Part shown: piece after piece, positions 27,968 to 42,284 of the stretch
Position numbering within the stretch: position 1 is the first letter of the stretch
How the letters are laid out: each line of letters begins with the position of its first letter
DNA from: Motacilla alba alba
Lineage: Eukaryota; Chordata; Aves; Passeriformes; Motacillidae
Length of the DNA: 64,000 bases
Direction: 5' to 3'
NCBI RefSeq assembly: GCF_015832195.1
Contig: NC_052017.1
Coordinates: 73,595,801-73,659,800 of the forward strand
The notes under the pieces: generated by a model
What the model was told of the DNA's origin: nothing
Seen by the model: the letters and a program-made list of their open reading frames with translations, nothing else
Database searches by the model: none
Program-made: the position numbers and the translations under genes

Positions 27968-28076
27968 AGATAATCAGGGCATGGTTGAGGTTGGAAGGAA
28001 CTTCTGAAGGACATCTTGTCTAACCTTCCTGCTCAAGCAGGTTCTTCAGAGCAGGTTGTGCAGAACCATATGAAGT
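27968..28076 (-). mobile_element. CR1 LINE 3'-end fragment, minus strand
   Basis: The plus strand carries the classic reverse complement of a CR1 3' terminus: 'GGTTGAGGTTGGAAGGAACT', a 'GGACATCTTGTCTAACC' segment, 'CCTGCTCAAGCAGG' and 'AGAGCAGGTTGTGCAG'. The terminal octamer-type repeat (ATTCTATG in sense) is not preserved. The copy is severely 5'-truncated, which is usual for CR1. Confidence 0.93.
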
Positions 28077-28355
28077 GGAAAAACATGGCCTACAAGAACA
28101 GGGGCATAAAGAATCCCAGCTACTTCATGCAGAATTGACAGCACAGAGAGAACTACACTGGAGAATAACTTCTTAGGATGAAAACAGTAATGATAGCTTG
28201 TATTTATATACTTGGAAAAGATTGTTCATGAATGTACAAATGTTATGGAACACAGTTTTAAGTTGCCCCTATCACTGTACTTATATTAAATTGCCTTTTG
28301 GGACCAAATGGAAGAAAACCAGTATCAAACAATGATTAGTCCTTTTCTTTTTTCC

Positions 28356-28369
28356 TTTTTTTTTTTTTT
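28356..28369. repeat. T14 homopolymer
   Basis: This is the only run of 12 or more T on the plus strand that I found, against twelve such runs of A. Confidence 0.85.
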
Positions 28370-31300
28370 AATAAAAATCACAGAATGTACTTACATAAAA
28401 AGTATTTAGAAGCTTTTAATAATTTGGTTTTTTTCAAGAATAAAACAGAAAAAATATTAATTCATCCATGATTGTTTATGCAAAACCAATTCTAAAACTA
28501 TTATCAAATACTTTCATGCTAAAAAACCTGTTTCCTTAGCTCTCTGGTCAAACTGCTCAGACACCAGTATTCAGAAAATACCCACTTTTATAGAACATTT
28601 GAAACAACTGTGCTTTCCTTTGCTGATTTGCAAATTATTGAATTGCAAATGATAGAGAGCTAGTGAAAGAACTACTAAGAAAGAGAACTAATGCCTTTCC
28701 ATATTTTGTAAGAAATGATGGAGGGAGAATGACATTTTAAAATCATCCTTCACTCAACAACAAACTAATGAATCATAATTAGACTAAGTTCTTCAAAGCT
28801 TTACCAGTTTAGTTTTTTCTTAGGCTTTCTTTAGACTGACTACATCTAAGGACAATACAGAGAGTTAGTTTTTTCTTTTTGGTTTATTATTCTGAATAAT
28901 AGACACCTCATTCAGACAGTAAAAAATCAGTGTTGACAATCCCTTAATTATCAGAGCCTTCAAGGGATTTACAAAGCCCTATTGGCTGCCTTTCACAGCT
29001 AATTGCAGCTCTATTTTCCTGCCTTCTGTTTTGTTTTCAACATGGTGAAAGAAAACAGTCACAAAGTTATCTAGGACTCTAGTCAAGGAGCTGCATCCTT
29101 GAAAAGCACCAGAATTTGGAAAAGTGAATAAAAAGACAAAATTAGCTGCGTCTAGTTCCTAATTGCATCTACCAATTACTCATCTCATGGTTTTGGCTGA
29201 GCTTTTTTCACCCTTCTGCCTCAAGTTTTTATTGCTGTAAAATATGCATAACATTTCCTCATTGCTGTTTCTGGGACAGAGAATGCTTAAGTCGTGATGC
29301 CTACACAGTGCTTTGAATATGCAGAATGCCATGTAAATTATATATATTTTCAAAGACTCAAAGAACTTCTGTATTTAGAACATTTTGAACTCTGAATTAA
29401 AAGATCTTTCTAGTGACAGGCTGATCAGCTGAACTTGTCACTTACAAAACTGCCCTACTGTAAATTTAGGGAATGAAGGAAACTATTAGGGATCCCACAG
29501 TACTCAAAGTAAATGTCTGGGAATTCATCTACTGATTTCAAATGGGGAAAGGGCTTAAGGGTAACTGAACTCCTGCATATTTGAAAGCCATTGTTTTAGC
29601 TACGTATTTCTTATCATGAATCATGAAATTATGCTTATACAACACTTTCCTAGTCAAACTGGCTAAATAAAAAAAAAAATTCTGGATAGGGAAATGTTTA
29701 TTAAATCATTTATTTATAAGGTTTGCATCTACACTGATATAAATAGGAAAACAAAGTCTTTCCAGGACATAAGTATTTGTCTCAAAGGGCTAGTGATTTA
29801 TGTTAAAGATAATAAGCTCATTATCAGGCTCAAATTAAACTTATCTGAATATTAAAAATTGTATTTGAAAATGACATGTTATTATTTCATTCAACCAAAC
29901 TCAATGCAGCAGGCAAGTGGATAAAGATTAGAATTGGAGAAAATATAATTTGTTAGATTTGCCATGGGCTGGTTAGGGAGTCCTTATTTCCCTACTTGAT
30001 AGTATTTTTTTCTGCCACCCATATAGTGGGAATAATGTTACTTACATCCATCAAACAAAAAAACCCCAAAAAACTATCTATGATATAACAAAGACTTACA
30101 AGAAGTAACTTACAAAGCCCATTGAAAAACTATACCCGTGGTTAAAACAAAGGTATTCATATTTCTGTTTACTGTCTGACCTTCAGTAGAGCCCAGAAAA
30201 AGATCAAAAATGTAAAAAAGATTCATTGTCATAGGCAATTCATGGCAACATTTCTCATTTGTTATGAAAATTTTTGTCACAAAAGGAAGAAGAGAGAGAA
30301 GAAAGAGACAAAGGGAAAAGGAGACACCTATTGAATAAATTCTAAATATCAACACTAAACTACAGCTACAGGCAAGGTACGAGAGTACTCTTTAATGTGA
30401 TGATGTGCAGCACAATTATTGTGGAAAAGAAAATTGAAGGAACCAATTGTAAAGGACCAGGAATAAGCACATAAGCAAGTTTTGTCTCTAACGTTCTGAC
30501 TGTTGTGACAGAAAGGCTGTGACTGGAAGAGAGGGTCCTGTGGAGATGGGGCAGTGCTGTTCTGAGCCAGCTTCCTTTTTCAGTTCCTGAGCTTGCAAGT
30601 CTGCCCTGAGAATCATGCTCAGTGTTGTTGTGCCTCAAGAAGGATTGGGTCCTGGACACCTCACTAAATGGGGCTTCAGGAGCTCAGAGGCCCTCCACTC
30701 CACACACCTCATTTCCTAGCGGGCTCCAAAAGGCTCACTGTATGCAAGAACAATATGGTGTGTCTGGCATGAAAAAAATATTTTATGTAAGATGTATGTA
30801 CCAGGTAAACCAGAAAAGGAAGTTGGTAGGTCCCATGTGCTCTCTCTTTTTTGTTTATCCCAAATCCAGACCATCCATGCTGGCAGTAATGATCTAAGTA
30901 CTGGTGATTTTTTCCTCTCTCTTTCTCTCATTTTTATTTTTATTCTCTCCCCTTCTGTTTTATCCTGGCAAGTGGGGTTATTCTCCCCCTTATTCCATGC
31001 CTGAACTTTGTTGCGAGAGTTGGAAGCTCATCAGAGTTTGCTGTAGAAGCTGGGAGCTTGTTGGCCAACACCTCTACAATTAAATAGGGTGTTAATTGTT
31101 AAGACACAATAAACCCTAAGATTTCCCTGACTGATGGACTGGTGTCTTTGTTCATCCAGATGAGAATTTATAACCAATATTACACTTGCTTCTGGATTGT
31201 GACAATGAGTTAAATACAAATTTGTGAATTCTCTTAAAGCAAGAAAAATGGATTTTCAATGTATATACCAAAGAGAGAACTTCTCTTTTGATCACCCATG

Positions 31301-32262
31301 CAAGAAAGTTCACAAATATCAACTAAATTGTGTCACCTCTGGATGAGTTTCCTTTTTATATTCTTAGAAATCAAAGCTGTCTAACAACAAAAATCAAAAT
31401 AGAAAGCAAAGCTCCAAATAAGTCTCAGTTAAGTGGGAATTGTATTCACTTGTCAACTGTGAAAGTTTATCCTCTCAATTAACAGTTGTGCTTATGAACC
31501 AAAGAGAAATTAACGTATTTGCAGGTGATTTGCTAACACTTTTGACAGTAAATTGACCTTCTTTATCAACTATGCTAAAATTAAAATAAAAATTAAAAAA
31601 CCCCACAAAACAACAACAAAAACCAAACAAACAAGGAACAAAAACTAAATTTTCTCCCTTTCCTCTCTCTTCTGCCCCTGTGTCAGTAGTATCATCATCC
31701 TGTCTATTTTTGTAGTGACAGGAAAGGTACCTATATCTAGGATAAATTTCTTCCTTACTTCTGTGTTCCACTTGCAGAAAAAACAACAAATATATTGAAA
31801 AGTATGCAATTATTAATATATAATATAATCAATGTAAATGATTACTATATGTAACATCAAGTATTAACAAAAGGATTTAAATATGTGGTTTTGTGACTGT
31901 AAACAAATTATGGAGGGATCTGTCTACGTCTGTAGTATAACAGGCACATGATTGACAAAATAAATGTGTGCATAATTTTATATCTCTCAATGTATATAAA
32001 AACTGCCACACATTCTGATGGTTGTTTAGCTGTTTCTGTACTCAAAAAAAAAAAAAACAAACCAAAAACCCAAAGCATTCTTTGAATCGTCAACAAGAAT
32101 AAAAATAATGCTTCTCACAACAAATTTCCAAACTATGAGGCATTTCCTTTACAAGATATTTTTTTTCTTCTTTTTCTATTTACAAAAATCTTGGCATTAA
32201 CTAAGAAAACAAAACCATGATTTTACAACATATTTACATTCAAATGCATCCTCTCTCACTTT

Positions 32263-32520
32263 CTACTCCTTCACAGTGACAGCATGGAATAAGTATAAAA
32301 ACAGGACATGGGCCTTCTGTCTAGTGCTGATCTGCACTAGGGTTGCAGCACTGTCTTCGCAGTCAGCATGCTCACTGCCTTCTGTGCCTGGGTCTGGGGC
32401 TGGAGGTGTGTTCAGAGTATAGATAGAGTAGTATGTCGAGTAGCAATGCTTGAGATCGGCTCAGCCTAATGGACTGCTCTTCACTGGCAGCTGGAGATTT
32501 TTATCCTCTTGCTAATGTAC
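32263..32520. other. GC/CpG-richer island with open frames on both strands; unassigned
   Basis: The base composition shifts abruptly to roughly balanced GC, and several CpG dinucleotides are kept (in TCGCAG, GTCGAG and ATCGGC), which is unusual in this window. On the minus strand, 32,460 to 32,263 is open for 65 codons without a Met and ends at TAG; the product would be Pro/Asp/Glu-rich in the middle. On the plus strand a good acceptor-like site (pyrimidine tract ending TTCACAG at 32,276) is followed by about 48 open codons. A perfect 7-bp stem with a 6-base loop lies at 32,321-32,340, and a TATAAAA-like string lies near 32,294. It may be an exon, a promoter, a conserved element or an unrecognised repeat. 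I do not recognise a family. Confidence 0.3.
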
Positions 32521-35500
32521 AGAACATTAAAAAAATAAAAATCACCAAACAAGCAGCACTCTTAATAAAATCACAGCATTCACAGAACTTGTCCTAAGAT
32601 AGTTCATGAGCCAGAGTAGACTTTCCACTCATTTCTAATATAGAACCTTGTTTTCAGGGGAGTTATCACATAATTTGTGCATTTGAACAGGTTGTCAAGC
32701 CCAGGAAGGAGTTAGAAAGCAGGTTCTTTAAAAAGCAGGCTTTTTCACAGCTGGAAAATTCTGTTTCTCTGCCCATGGTCTGTGCTTTCTCCCATTTGGT
32801 CTTGTTTGAAAATTTCTGAAGATGAAAATAAATACCTAATAGAAAGACTGATTTTACTTTATTCCACTCAGGAGTACAGTCTTCACAATTTAAAAATTTT
32901 GAGATTTCAGAGTTTCAGTAGGAAATGACAAGTAGATAGAAAACACTCCAACCTGCAGGCTTGTACCATACACAGAATCACCAAAAATAGTGGACAGCTT
33001 TGAAAGGAAATGTAACAGCTTTGTCTGCTTATAGGTGAATGTCCTGGGGTGATTTTATGATGCTTGTACCTCTTATCGAAGTACATCTTGGATGGCAAAT
33101 CTCACTAGAATATCATCTCCCAGCTGCAATATTAAGCCCCTGAAGGGCCAGGAAGGCATCACTAACAGAGGTCTACTGAAGCTCTGTTTCAGCCATTTCC
33201 CTGTTAAGCTTTTTCAAACCAAAAGGAGTGAGTGCTTACTATGAGTCAAAAGGCAATAAGCCAATGAGGTCATGTAGTTGATCCAAATGAGCAATGATGG
33301 GTCATTCCTACAGAACCTACAGCAGAACAAAAAAGAAGTCAGCAGTTTTAGATGTTCTGTTGTATGAGCTGTGTTGGTAAGATTTTTGTTTCTGCACAGG
33401 TTTGACTTTGAGAATGTGTAAATACCAAAGGAAGACATTTCAGGTGTGGGCTTCCTGACTGATCTGTAGCTGTCTGATATGGATTACCTCTAGAGAGTTG
33501 AAGCAAATAGCAGCTGATAGGGTACCTGTTGTTTGAGAGCCAGGGCCACCTCTTTGCAGAGTCAGGGGAATGGCTGATTTCTTGTCAGGTCGCTGCAGGT
33601 TCTCTCACATTTGGAAAAGTCAATATTTCAATAATCTGTGTTGAAAAGGTGGACTAGCAGTGGCCCTTCACTTCAGCTGCTGTTATTAAATTCCACTGAT
33701 TCTTCAGAGAATCACATATCTCTGAACTGGTGTGATGCTTAAATCTGGATCTACCATAGAAGCTTGACAACTTGCTTATCACAAAACTTTTCATTTTTTT
33801 GCAGTCAACATTATGACTGCAATCTGAGATGCCTTGGAAGTCCTTAGATTTTTTTTGCCCATTTTTTCATCTAAAAAATATTAAAAAACCCAAAAACATC
33901 CCTTCCAGCAGTAGAATCTCAATTTCCCTTGAACCAAGATCTCCAGTCATTTAGAATGGATAGATAGGAACTAAAAGTAGGTGACATGTATTCACACGAT
34001 TGAAGTATTGGCCTATATAAACCAGAAAGATGCAAGGTTTCTCTGTTCCACAGCAATTCTTCAGTACAGTGTATATATAAACTTTAGTTTGGTCCAGAGA
34101 TACTCAGACTCAGTGAAAAGCTTTCACCGTCTTAGGTGCCCAAGCTGAAAGAAACTCTGACATATTTGGGAGCAGGGGTTAGTCATTTTGGCTGTGATCA
34201 GTGAAGAAAAACAAGTTCATACAACACAAATATTATAAGGGCTTATGGGGTTGAGAGTTTTTTTTTTTGCTATTTGATACTTGTGGTGATTTCAATAACA
34301 GCTGCAATTAAAAAATAAAAAAATGACTACTTAGATTTTACTTACTTATAGCATCTACTTATATCTATACTGAATAAAGCAAAAGTCATATACCTATTTC
34401 TGAATTTGATGTTATAAAACTGACATGTCTGGAAAATATCCAAATTATTTAACAAGTGATTGGTGGAAAAAATATACAAAATGAAATGTCACTTGATGGT
34501 ACTCCATTGGAACCTTGTTTACCCTGTGTAATTTTAAGGTAGATTACCCTTGCCCCCAGATCACCGCTGTGTTTTCCCTAAGTGGACTTTCTAAACAGAA
34601 GACTGAAAGGAGGTTTTAGGTCAAATGAAAGTAGCAACTCTCTGAAGATCAGATTTATGACACCATTTAAGAGATTTGAAATCCTTGAGAATCTTAATGA
34701 ATCATAAGTAATACATGTATTGCAATACAACAAATGGATTCCCACAATGGCCTTAACTCACATGGAAGGTCTTTAGATATTTACAAAATAACAAGTCAGT
34801 TCATTTGCAGCTTGAGCAACAGAAGTCAGAACTATTCTCACCGCCCTCATACTCTTTGTCCATGTTCACAGTGAGGACATGTAGGCTCAGAAAAGCTTAC
34901 AATACTACTATACTCTTGGAGTTACCCCTAATGAAGTATTCTATTTGTATTTTTTTATCACTCTGCTTATGCTTATTTTTAACATTTGATCAGTCATGCT
35001 AAAGAGCAGGAGAAAGCCTCTTATTTAAGACCAAAATTTCACAGTGGAGCCAGTCACATTAAAAAATGCAGTACTCTCAGTATTTAACTTAACTACAAAA
35101 AAGCTTGTCCAAAATAAAATAAGTTTTAGTGCTTCATAACCATGGCAATTATATGTGGAAAAAAAATCTGTAATACCTCTATTAACAAAGATAATCAAAA
35201 TAAAATGAATATGTGGAAGAGCCACCTGCAACTGCTGCAACAATAGATTTTCTTAAAGAGAGAGAGCATGAAAATAAATTTCCAGCTCCTCCAATACATT
35301 TTTGGCTCCCTAACTACAAAAAACACACACTTGCTACCATCAGAGTTAAAGTGCAGCAGTCTGTTATAAGTGTTTCTAAGGCAGGAAGGAAAGGAAATTT
35401 TAAGTATTATTCTGGAAACATTCTGATACACTGCGACTATTTTGAGATCGGGTGCATTTCAAAAAACAAAAAAGAAATTTTTGACATAAAATGTGAGAAG

Positions 35501-37053
35501 TAAAACCAGAGAGAAACAAGTAAAACAATGAAAAATAACACTGTCAAGGCAGAAGAAAATGAAACTATCTCTAACAGTAGGAAATATCTTTATTTCAACT
35601 GCAATTAGTTTGGATTAGATAGATTACTGCAATTAATAAGGTTGTGAAAATAAATCTTCAGCATTGTAAAAGTATGAGTTTTCACACACTGTTCTCAGGA
35701 ATTAGCAAAGTTTGAGTTTTTGGAATTTAAAATTGCTTTAGCAAGCTGTTAGCTTTTTATACTACGTACAAACTGTGCAAGCTTTAAGTAGCAGCATATG
35801 TTCTGATAACTAAAAAATATTGGAAATCTATATTTAAGATTAATATTTGCAGAAATATTAAACTTTCCATGGTTTAGACACTTTAATTTTTAGCTACGTA
35901 GTGATAAATATTATTAATTTCTGTGCAGACACATTGCAGTGTTTAAGTTCATTTTAAAACTGTTTAGAACTTGAAATTTTGCAAACTTGAAGGAAATCTC
36001 CACCTAAGACAATCTTAACCTGACTGAAACGGGCATGACTGCAGAGAGTCAAAGTAATTGACTCCTGGTATTCAGCTTTGTGTAAGAGTCTTTATTGTGG
36101 GCACAAAATCAGCTGAGCATATATCTCATTCATAGGCTGTGTTATAAGGTACCATTAGGATTATTTCTTATTTCCCAAAATTTCTAGAGAAAGGAGTTGA
36201 TGGAGAAAGTACATATCAAAAGATATTTAAATTTCTTACTGTGTTAATAATTAAAGCATTCTTTTATTTTTGGAATTCACACAAGTAATGTTATTAATTA
36301 ACATAGGTGCTTTCTGTTAGATTTACAGTGTCATTCTCCAAAACTGCAGAAACAGACATTTGGAGGGTGTTTTACATGCTATATTGTATACTAATAATTA
36401 TATTGTATACCAAGTCACCATAACATAAGTATGAAAGACTTTTAAAATTAAGTTACTAGGTTGAAGACGAGAGACCATTTCTTTCAAGTGTGGAAATTTC
36501 TAATAGAATACTTTGTCCTTTTAGATGGTTTATGTGTGTAGAAAGACTCACAATATCTGTCTTCAAGAAGGTGAAATCAGAGAATAGCTGTTATTAACAG
36601 ACAGAAGGAGTAAAATGGTTATTCCAGATGAAATAAAATTAACATTTTGCTAAAGAAATTTCTAAAGAAAGCAAGTAGAAATATTGATGCCAGTAGCTAA
36701 CAATGAAAGTAGGGTACAGAATATTAACAAGCCTGAAATTCTTACTTGAGGTGTGTTCTTATATCTCCTACACACAACTAATAAATTTGTAACAAGTCAA
36801 TCTTAGAGGATACAAAATTTAAGGAAAAAAAGACACATTCAAATTTGTTAACAATACAAGATTTCAGAATAATGTGCATTAAACTACTAGCTAGATTAAT
36901 CAGGTATTTCTATATACTATTCTATTTTAAATCATGCAGAATCAGTTAAATTCATTGTTTGACTATTGCATAATATGCTATTTCTGTCCTGGAGTTATTT
37001 ACAGCATGAAAACAGTTACCCTGCCTCTTTTTTTTTCCCAGCATTCTCAACAG

Positions 37054-37092
37054 AAAAAAAAAAAAAAACCAAAAAAAACCCCCCAAAAAACC
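37054..37092. repeat. A15-CC-A8-C6-A6 low-complexity tract
   Basis: Runs of A alternate with CC and CCCCCC. It is one of the recurrent A/C tracts and is preceded by a T-rich segment at 37,028-37,036. Confidence 0.85.
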
Positions 37093-38691
37093 TACCCTGC
37101 TTTTAGGCATTGGAGAATATTTTTAAATTGCCTTCAACTTTATTTTTGGTTGACATGTATTCTGAACACGTAATTACACATCTGTTGTTCAATTCTCACA
37201 GAAATCTTATAAACCTGATGTATACAAGAAAATTGTTATTTCAATGAGAAATTATCTTTTACACAAATTAGTTCACTGGAATGACATTTTCTTGTTAAAT
37301 ACTGATGCAGACAGCTTGTAGCAATATTTTTACCTGTTCTAGTCCAGGGGCTGTGCTAAAAATTTAACTCTTCTCTTGACTACCTGCATGCCTCAGAATG
37401 GTTTAAAATTGATAAGAAATATCTAAGCAGTGCCTCAAATCTGAGCAAAAATTAATTGAGCAGCTGTAGAGACAACATTACCAAGAACAGAACAGTGCCT
37501 TCAAGTGCAACTTGATTCAATAACTATTAACCTGCATATAGATAAAAAATATTTGTTAGTGATTATCCTGTTGTACTAATTTGGAAATGTCAGTCATATG
37601 AAAGATCTTTTCAGACTTTACCCACACTTTCATTAGAATTTAGGAGATTATTGGGCTCACCTGTGAATTATCATTTCCAGAGAACCTTTTGCATGTTTTC
37701 CAAACCTCAAAAATTGGAAGGTTTTTGGTGTTCGAATGATAAAGCTAATCTTGACAAGCCATCTGAATAATCAACTAATGAAGAATTTCTGAGCTTGATA
37801 ACAAGTGTGGGAAGATAACAGAAGAGCCCACCTCTGCATTTTCTTGATAGCTAGAAATGGAAAACCAAGTGTGGTGAAAAGATATGACATGAGAGGAAGA
37901 TCTGTCAGAAATGTGAAATTTTAATCCATAAAAGTACCAATGAAACTTGCACACTCTGAAGATAATGGTTATGCTGCCATTCAATTCTGCATAGTGCCTT
38001 TCTGCTTTGCTTAGTGTCCTTGAAGAAAAGGTAATTGGTTTTTTACTCTCCTGTGAGCATAATGCAGTATATGACTGCTCTCACCCCATAGGGAGAATGC
38101 ATCACACACTAATTGTATTGGCAAATCAGAATCAAATTGTGCTAATACATTCAAGGCTATAAACACCTTTGATCTATTTAGAAAGCTCTGTTGGTCTTAT
38201 CTGTCCAAATACAGATTTTTCCTTGACCTGGAATATCATGTGAATAATTAAAATATAAAAGTTAGATGATAAATGAAGTTTATACAGCATTTCTGTAATC
38301 TCATAAAAAAGAAGGACATACATTTTCAGAACCTATTATGACCTCTTTGATGAGGACAATTTCTGCAATTTCTCTTTCACTGTAGTATCTTGCAAGCTCT
38401 GTTTTGTGGCAGTCTATTTTAAGTGATTACATTATTTCTGAAAATAACATCGCGTAAGTTTTTGTATAACTTGATTTTACATTGGTAATGTTGCAACTGC
38501 TAGCTCTTTTTTTGTTTGTTTATAGATTATTATTATTATCATTTATTTTGCTATCTTGCTCCTACTGTGTCTGTAACTTACTGCAGAGGAGTGAGGGAAA
38601 ACAGAAAATAATTATATGTTCTCCTTGACCTTCATAATGGAAAGGTAGTATCTTTGGTTTATTCCCTAGCTTGAATAAACAAAAGGATCAC

Positions 38692-38720
38692 ATTTATTTA
38701 TTTTTTTATTTATTTATTTC
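38692..38720. repeat. (TTTA)n tetranucleotide repeat
   Basis: About seven TTTA-type units, interrupted by one seven-T stretch. It is a simple sequence repeat. Confidence 0.85.
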
Positions 38721-39877
38721 TATTTAAACCATTGTTCTGGCTTTATTGTGCATGAGATAAAGAAAAATCTCATTTGTAAAGCTATCTCTGTTCAGAAATG
38801 CAAGCTGTAAGAACAGAGTTGTAATAAGGAATAGGATGAGTGCAGTATTGCTATGCTTCAGAACACAAACACCCAGTTTAGGTTAAAGGTAAACTATAGG
38901 TATATTCTACTGCATTGTGGGAATAGAGGAACTTGACCTCAGCATGATAAAAGAGATTCTCGAAGTTACTCAGATGCAAGGGAAGAAATCCCAAACAATA
39001 TTTCAAATTTAACATTTATAGTTTGTTTTCATCACAGCCATGGGATAACGGATGTATTGTATAACTTATGAACAAATTTATTCTGAAAAATACTTAACAG
39101 AACTCCAGGAACATGCTTTTCAGATTCTGATCTAACTATCCTGACTGAGAAACTTCATTGCTCAGAACCAGTTAAGTTCAAGCTCTGAGAATTGCATAAA
39201 CTTGCTCCATGAAGGCCAAACACAATTTAAGTGAAATGTGTGTGCACTTCTGAATGCACTTTTATTTGCGTTACTGGTACTAATCATATAGCTACATCTC
39301 CCCTCGAGCATAATTGGAAGGTTTTTTCAATCAGGAGAATGAATTTTTCTGTGTGATCACATTTAAGTTATATATACTAAAGTAAAAAACAAAGAACCTG
39401 AACCTTCTACTACTGTTATTCTGCCTCAAGTAAACAGCTATGCTACAATGAATTCAACACATTGTCATTTCGGTTTAGTAGCACTTCATTTATATTTTAA
39501 TAATTCATTTATCTCCACATGCAGTAGATAGGTAGAATTTTAATTTTGGTCTATGGTACTTCCAGGTAGTGAATATATTGTAGATTAATTCTTCCCTGTT
39601 GCTTGATCAAAAGTTAAATAACATGATTTTTTTCTAATTTTATGATCTTATCTTGTGCTCATTGAAGCTCTATGGGAAACATAAATCACTGAGGAACAGC
39701 AAACAGATTAATTCCATGATAGGGACTATTCTTGTCATCTTTACCAGTGCTTCCTAACAGTGAAAAAATTAATAGTAAGATAGATCACTGAAGCCATCTA
39801 CTTGGACAGGGATACATATCCTTTGATTATACTTTCTGAAAGATTCAGAGAAATTTTAATCAAGATACTTTCAAACC

Positions 39878-39893
39878 AAAAAAAAAAAAAAAA
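39878..39893. repeat. A16 homopolymer
   Basis: Uninterrupted run of A on the plus strand, with no retrotransposon body upstream that I can recognise. Confidence 0.85.
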
Positions 39894-40938
39894 TCTATTA
39901 AGCATCTCTGAGGGTTTCCAATCTCTTGGGTCATGTAGCTCAGTGCTTAAGTATCTGTTACTTAGTTCAGTGCAAATGTATATCTGATAAAGGAACATTT
40001 GAAAGAGAAGTCCCTTTAATGAAAGACAGATACCTGCAACTACTGTACTAGCTGACTAAAAAACTAAAAGATGATGTACAGAAATGATAAAACCTCAACA
40101 GTAGTAATACAATGTCAATTGGAAATCAAAATTGTTTTGAACTCTTGAGAGAAGAAAGAGAAAAAAATCCAACCACCTCACTTTAAATAAAAAACCCAAA
40201 CTTCCAAGTAGACCTCAAAGTTTACTACTACAGGAAGATTTGTACATTTGGTAAAACTTCCTGTGACCTTGTAAGTGATCTCAGGCGTCAAAATACAATG
40301 TGGTAAGAGAAGCAATAGTCCCATACCAAAGAGGAAGTTGAGGACCTTACAATGTTCAGATACCTGAAGTATCTCTAAATAAAAGAACAGCACGGTCTTC
40401 CAAATATGACATAGGCTAGGTTCTTGATCTGCTACCTCAGTAAATGGGTGCAATGTGCTGTACAAACACCTTCTATTTGAAAAAAAAAAAAAAGGTGATC
40501 AAGCCTTTCTCTTAGATTCTATTTCCAGACTGTCTCAAAATGCCTGTATTACACAAACTAAGTCAAATTACTCTTTAATCATTAGTTTTTTGGTTAAAGT
40601 AAGTATAGACTGAACAAGTTGGTTTAGAGAGAGATGCAACAGTGACCTGAAAGATAGATAGATTCTTTGCAGCCACCACAAAAAGCAAAAAAAAAAACCA
40701 AAAAAACCAAACAACCCTCCTCAAATTCAAATTCTCTTACTGCAGTGCTGAGTGGAAATGTTAGGTAGACTACATAATAATGTTGACTAATATCCAGCAA
40801 GTGCCTTAGTTTCTGCAGACCAAGAATCTTCAGTCTAATCAAAGTTCTCAGCTTCTGAGGAGTAAAGGAATTAAAGAAGTTAAACCAAAGTATCCAGCTA
40901 CATTATTGCACTAGGGAACATTTAGGAAGACCATTACA

Positions 40939-40962
40939 GGATCCTAAAAAGGATCCTAAAAA
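40939..40962. repeat. Perfect 12-bp tandem duplication
   Basis: The unit GGATCCTAAAAA occurs twice in direct succession without mismatch. Confidence 0.95.
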
Positions 40963-42284
40963 GAAGAGGCTGTGTTTTAATTTATAACCCTGTTTCTCCA
41001 TCATCCAGTGTTTTCACTGTCACTAATTTGACACAGTCCATTTGCCTTGCAAACACAGGGAAAGAGAAGCACCGCCTTCCACCTTCGCTGCGAGCACCAG
41101 TCTAGTGATGTCAAGTGTCAGTGCCTGTTAGGCATCCACACACTTATTCTGTCCTGACTGAAGTCTGCTAAGAGCAGAATCCTTGTCCTCTATGTGTTTT
41201 TGTTTGGTTGGTTATTTTTTTGGTTTTTTTTGTCTAATTAGGGGTTGCATCTCTTTTCTTGACTGCATGTGTGCCAGCCAAATTTCATGACCAAATGCCT
41301 GGTTTCATGGTTTTTTTCCTACCTTGTCTTCCCTATCTCTCTTTGTATCAGTCTCAGTGTGGTTAAAAGGTAACTTAATATACATGATTGTTAATGTTTT
41401 AAAATATCAGAAAGTTGCTTTCAGCATTGAGATATTTTTCATATGCAGTGATAAATAAAATCAACATTAACCTCTCCTTTCTTTCTTCTGTGCAAAACTG
41501 GGAAAAATTCTGTCCTGCTGTATTAATGTCAAAAGATTTGCCTAAAGGAGTTATACAGCAGCATATTTGTTCTCTTCACACTTTTGCCTTAAAGTTCATG
41601 AGTACCAGCATAGCTCAACACTGTTAGCCTAGAAACATAAAACCTGAAAAGAATTAGGATTTTTATCATTACCTAAAAACTTTGGATGAAAGAAACCATA
41701 GAAAATTTATAGAACAAATCTGATCTGCCGTTACCATGTTGCCAAAAACCATAATTTTTTTCTTATTCAGCTCAGTTGAGATTAAAGTATTGACAGAAAC
41801 AATTTCTGCCATGAAAGTAGAAAAGTTAATAAGGGGTGATATTGAATCTGTTTTGTTGTTTTTTGTTTTTTTCCTCCTGGGTAATCAACATCTTACATTC
41901 TGCAAAATGTAGTTGAAACTAACAAAATAAATTAAACTAACAGGAAATTCCAGCTTTTTTTTCTGCTTGCTTTTAGCTTTGTATACACAGAATAAAGCTA
42001 GAACTAGAAGTCGAGCTGCTGAGCATTGTATTTTTTGGCCATAAATTTTAAGTGTGTTGCACAGCCTGAGGGGAACACAAAAGCATTAAGATGTATTTAG
42101 ACTGAAAAAGAGTGGGTTTTGTAAGGATGAGAAAGAAATCAATCAAGGTCTCCACTGCTTTAAAGGGTGGTTATTGCATTACTGGACTAAAGTCCCCTAA
42201 AGGTGCATCACAGATAGCTGACATTTCCCACAGTGTCATTCTTTGTTAGTCCAGGTAGTAGCACCTTTATCCTCTATACAGGCC

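Noticed and set aside
35213..35503. 96-codon plus-strand open stretch with a fairly balanced composition at its start
   Set aside because: It starts at GTG, becomes Lys/Ile/Phe-rich, has a 78-codon open stretch on the opposite strand, and shows no splice sites, domain or poly(A) signal worth calling.
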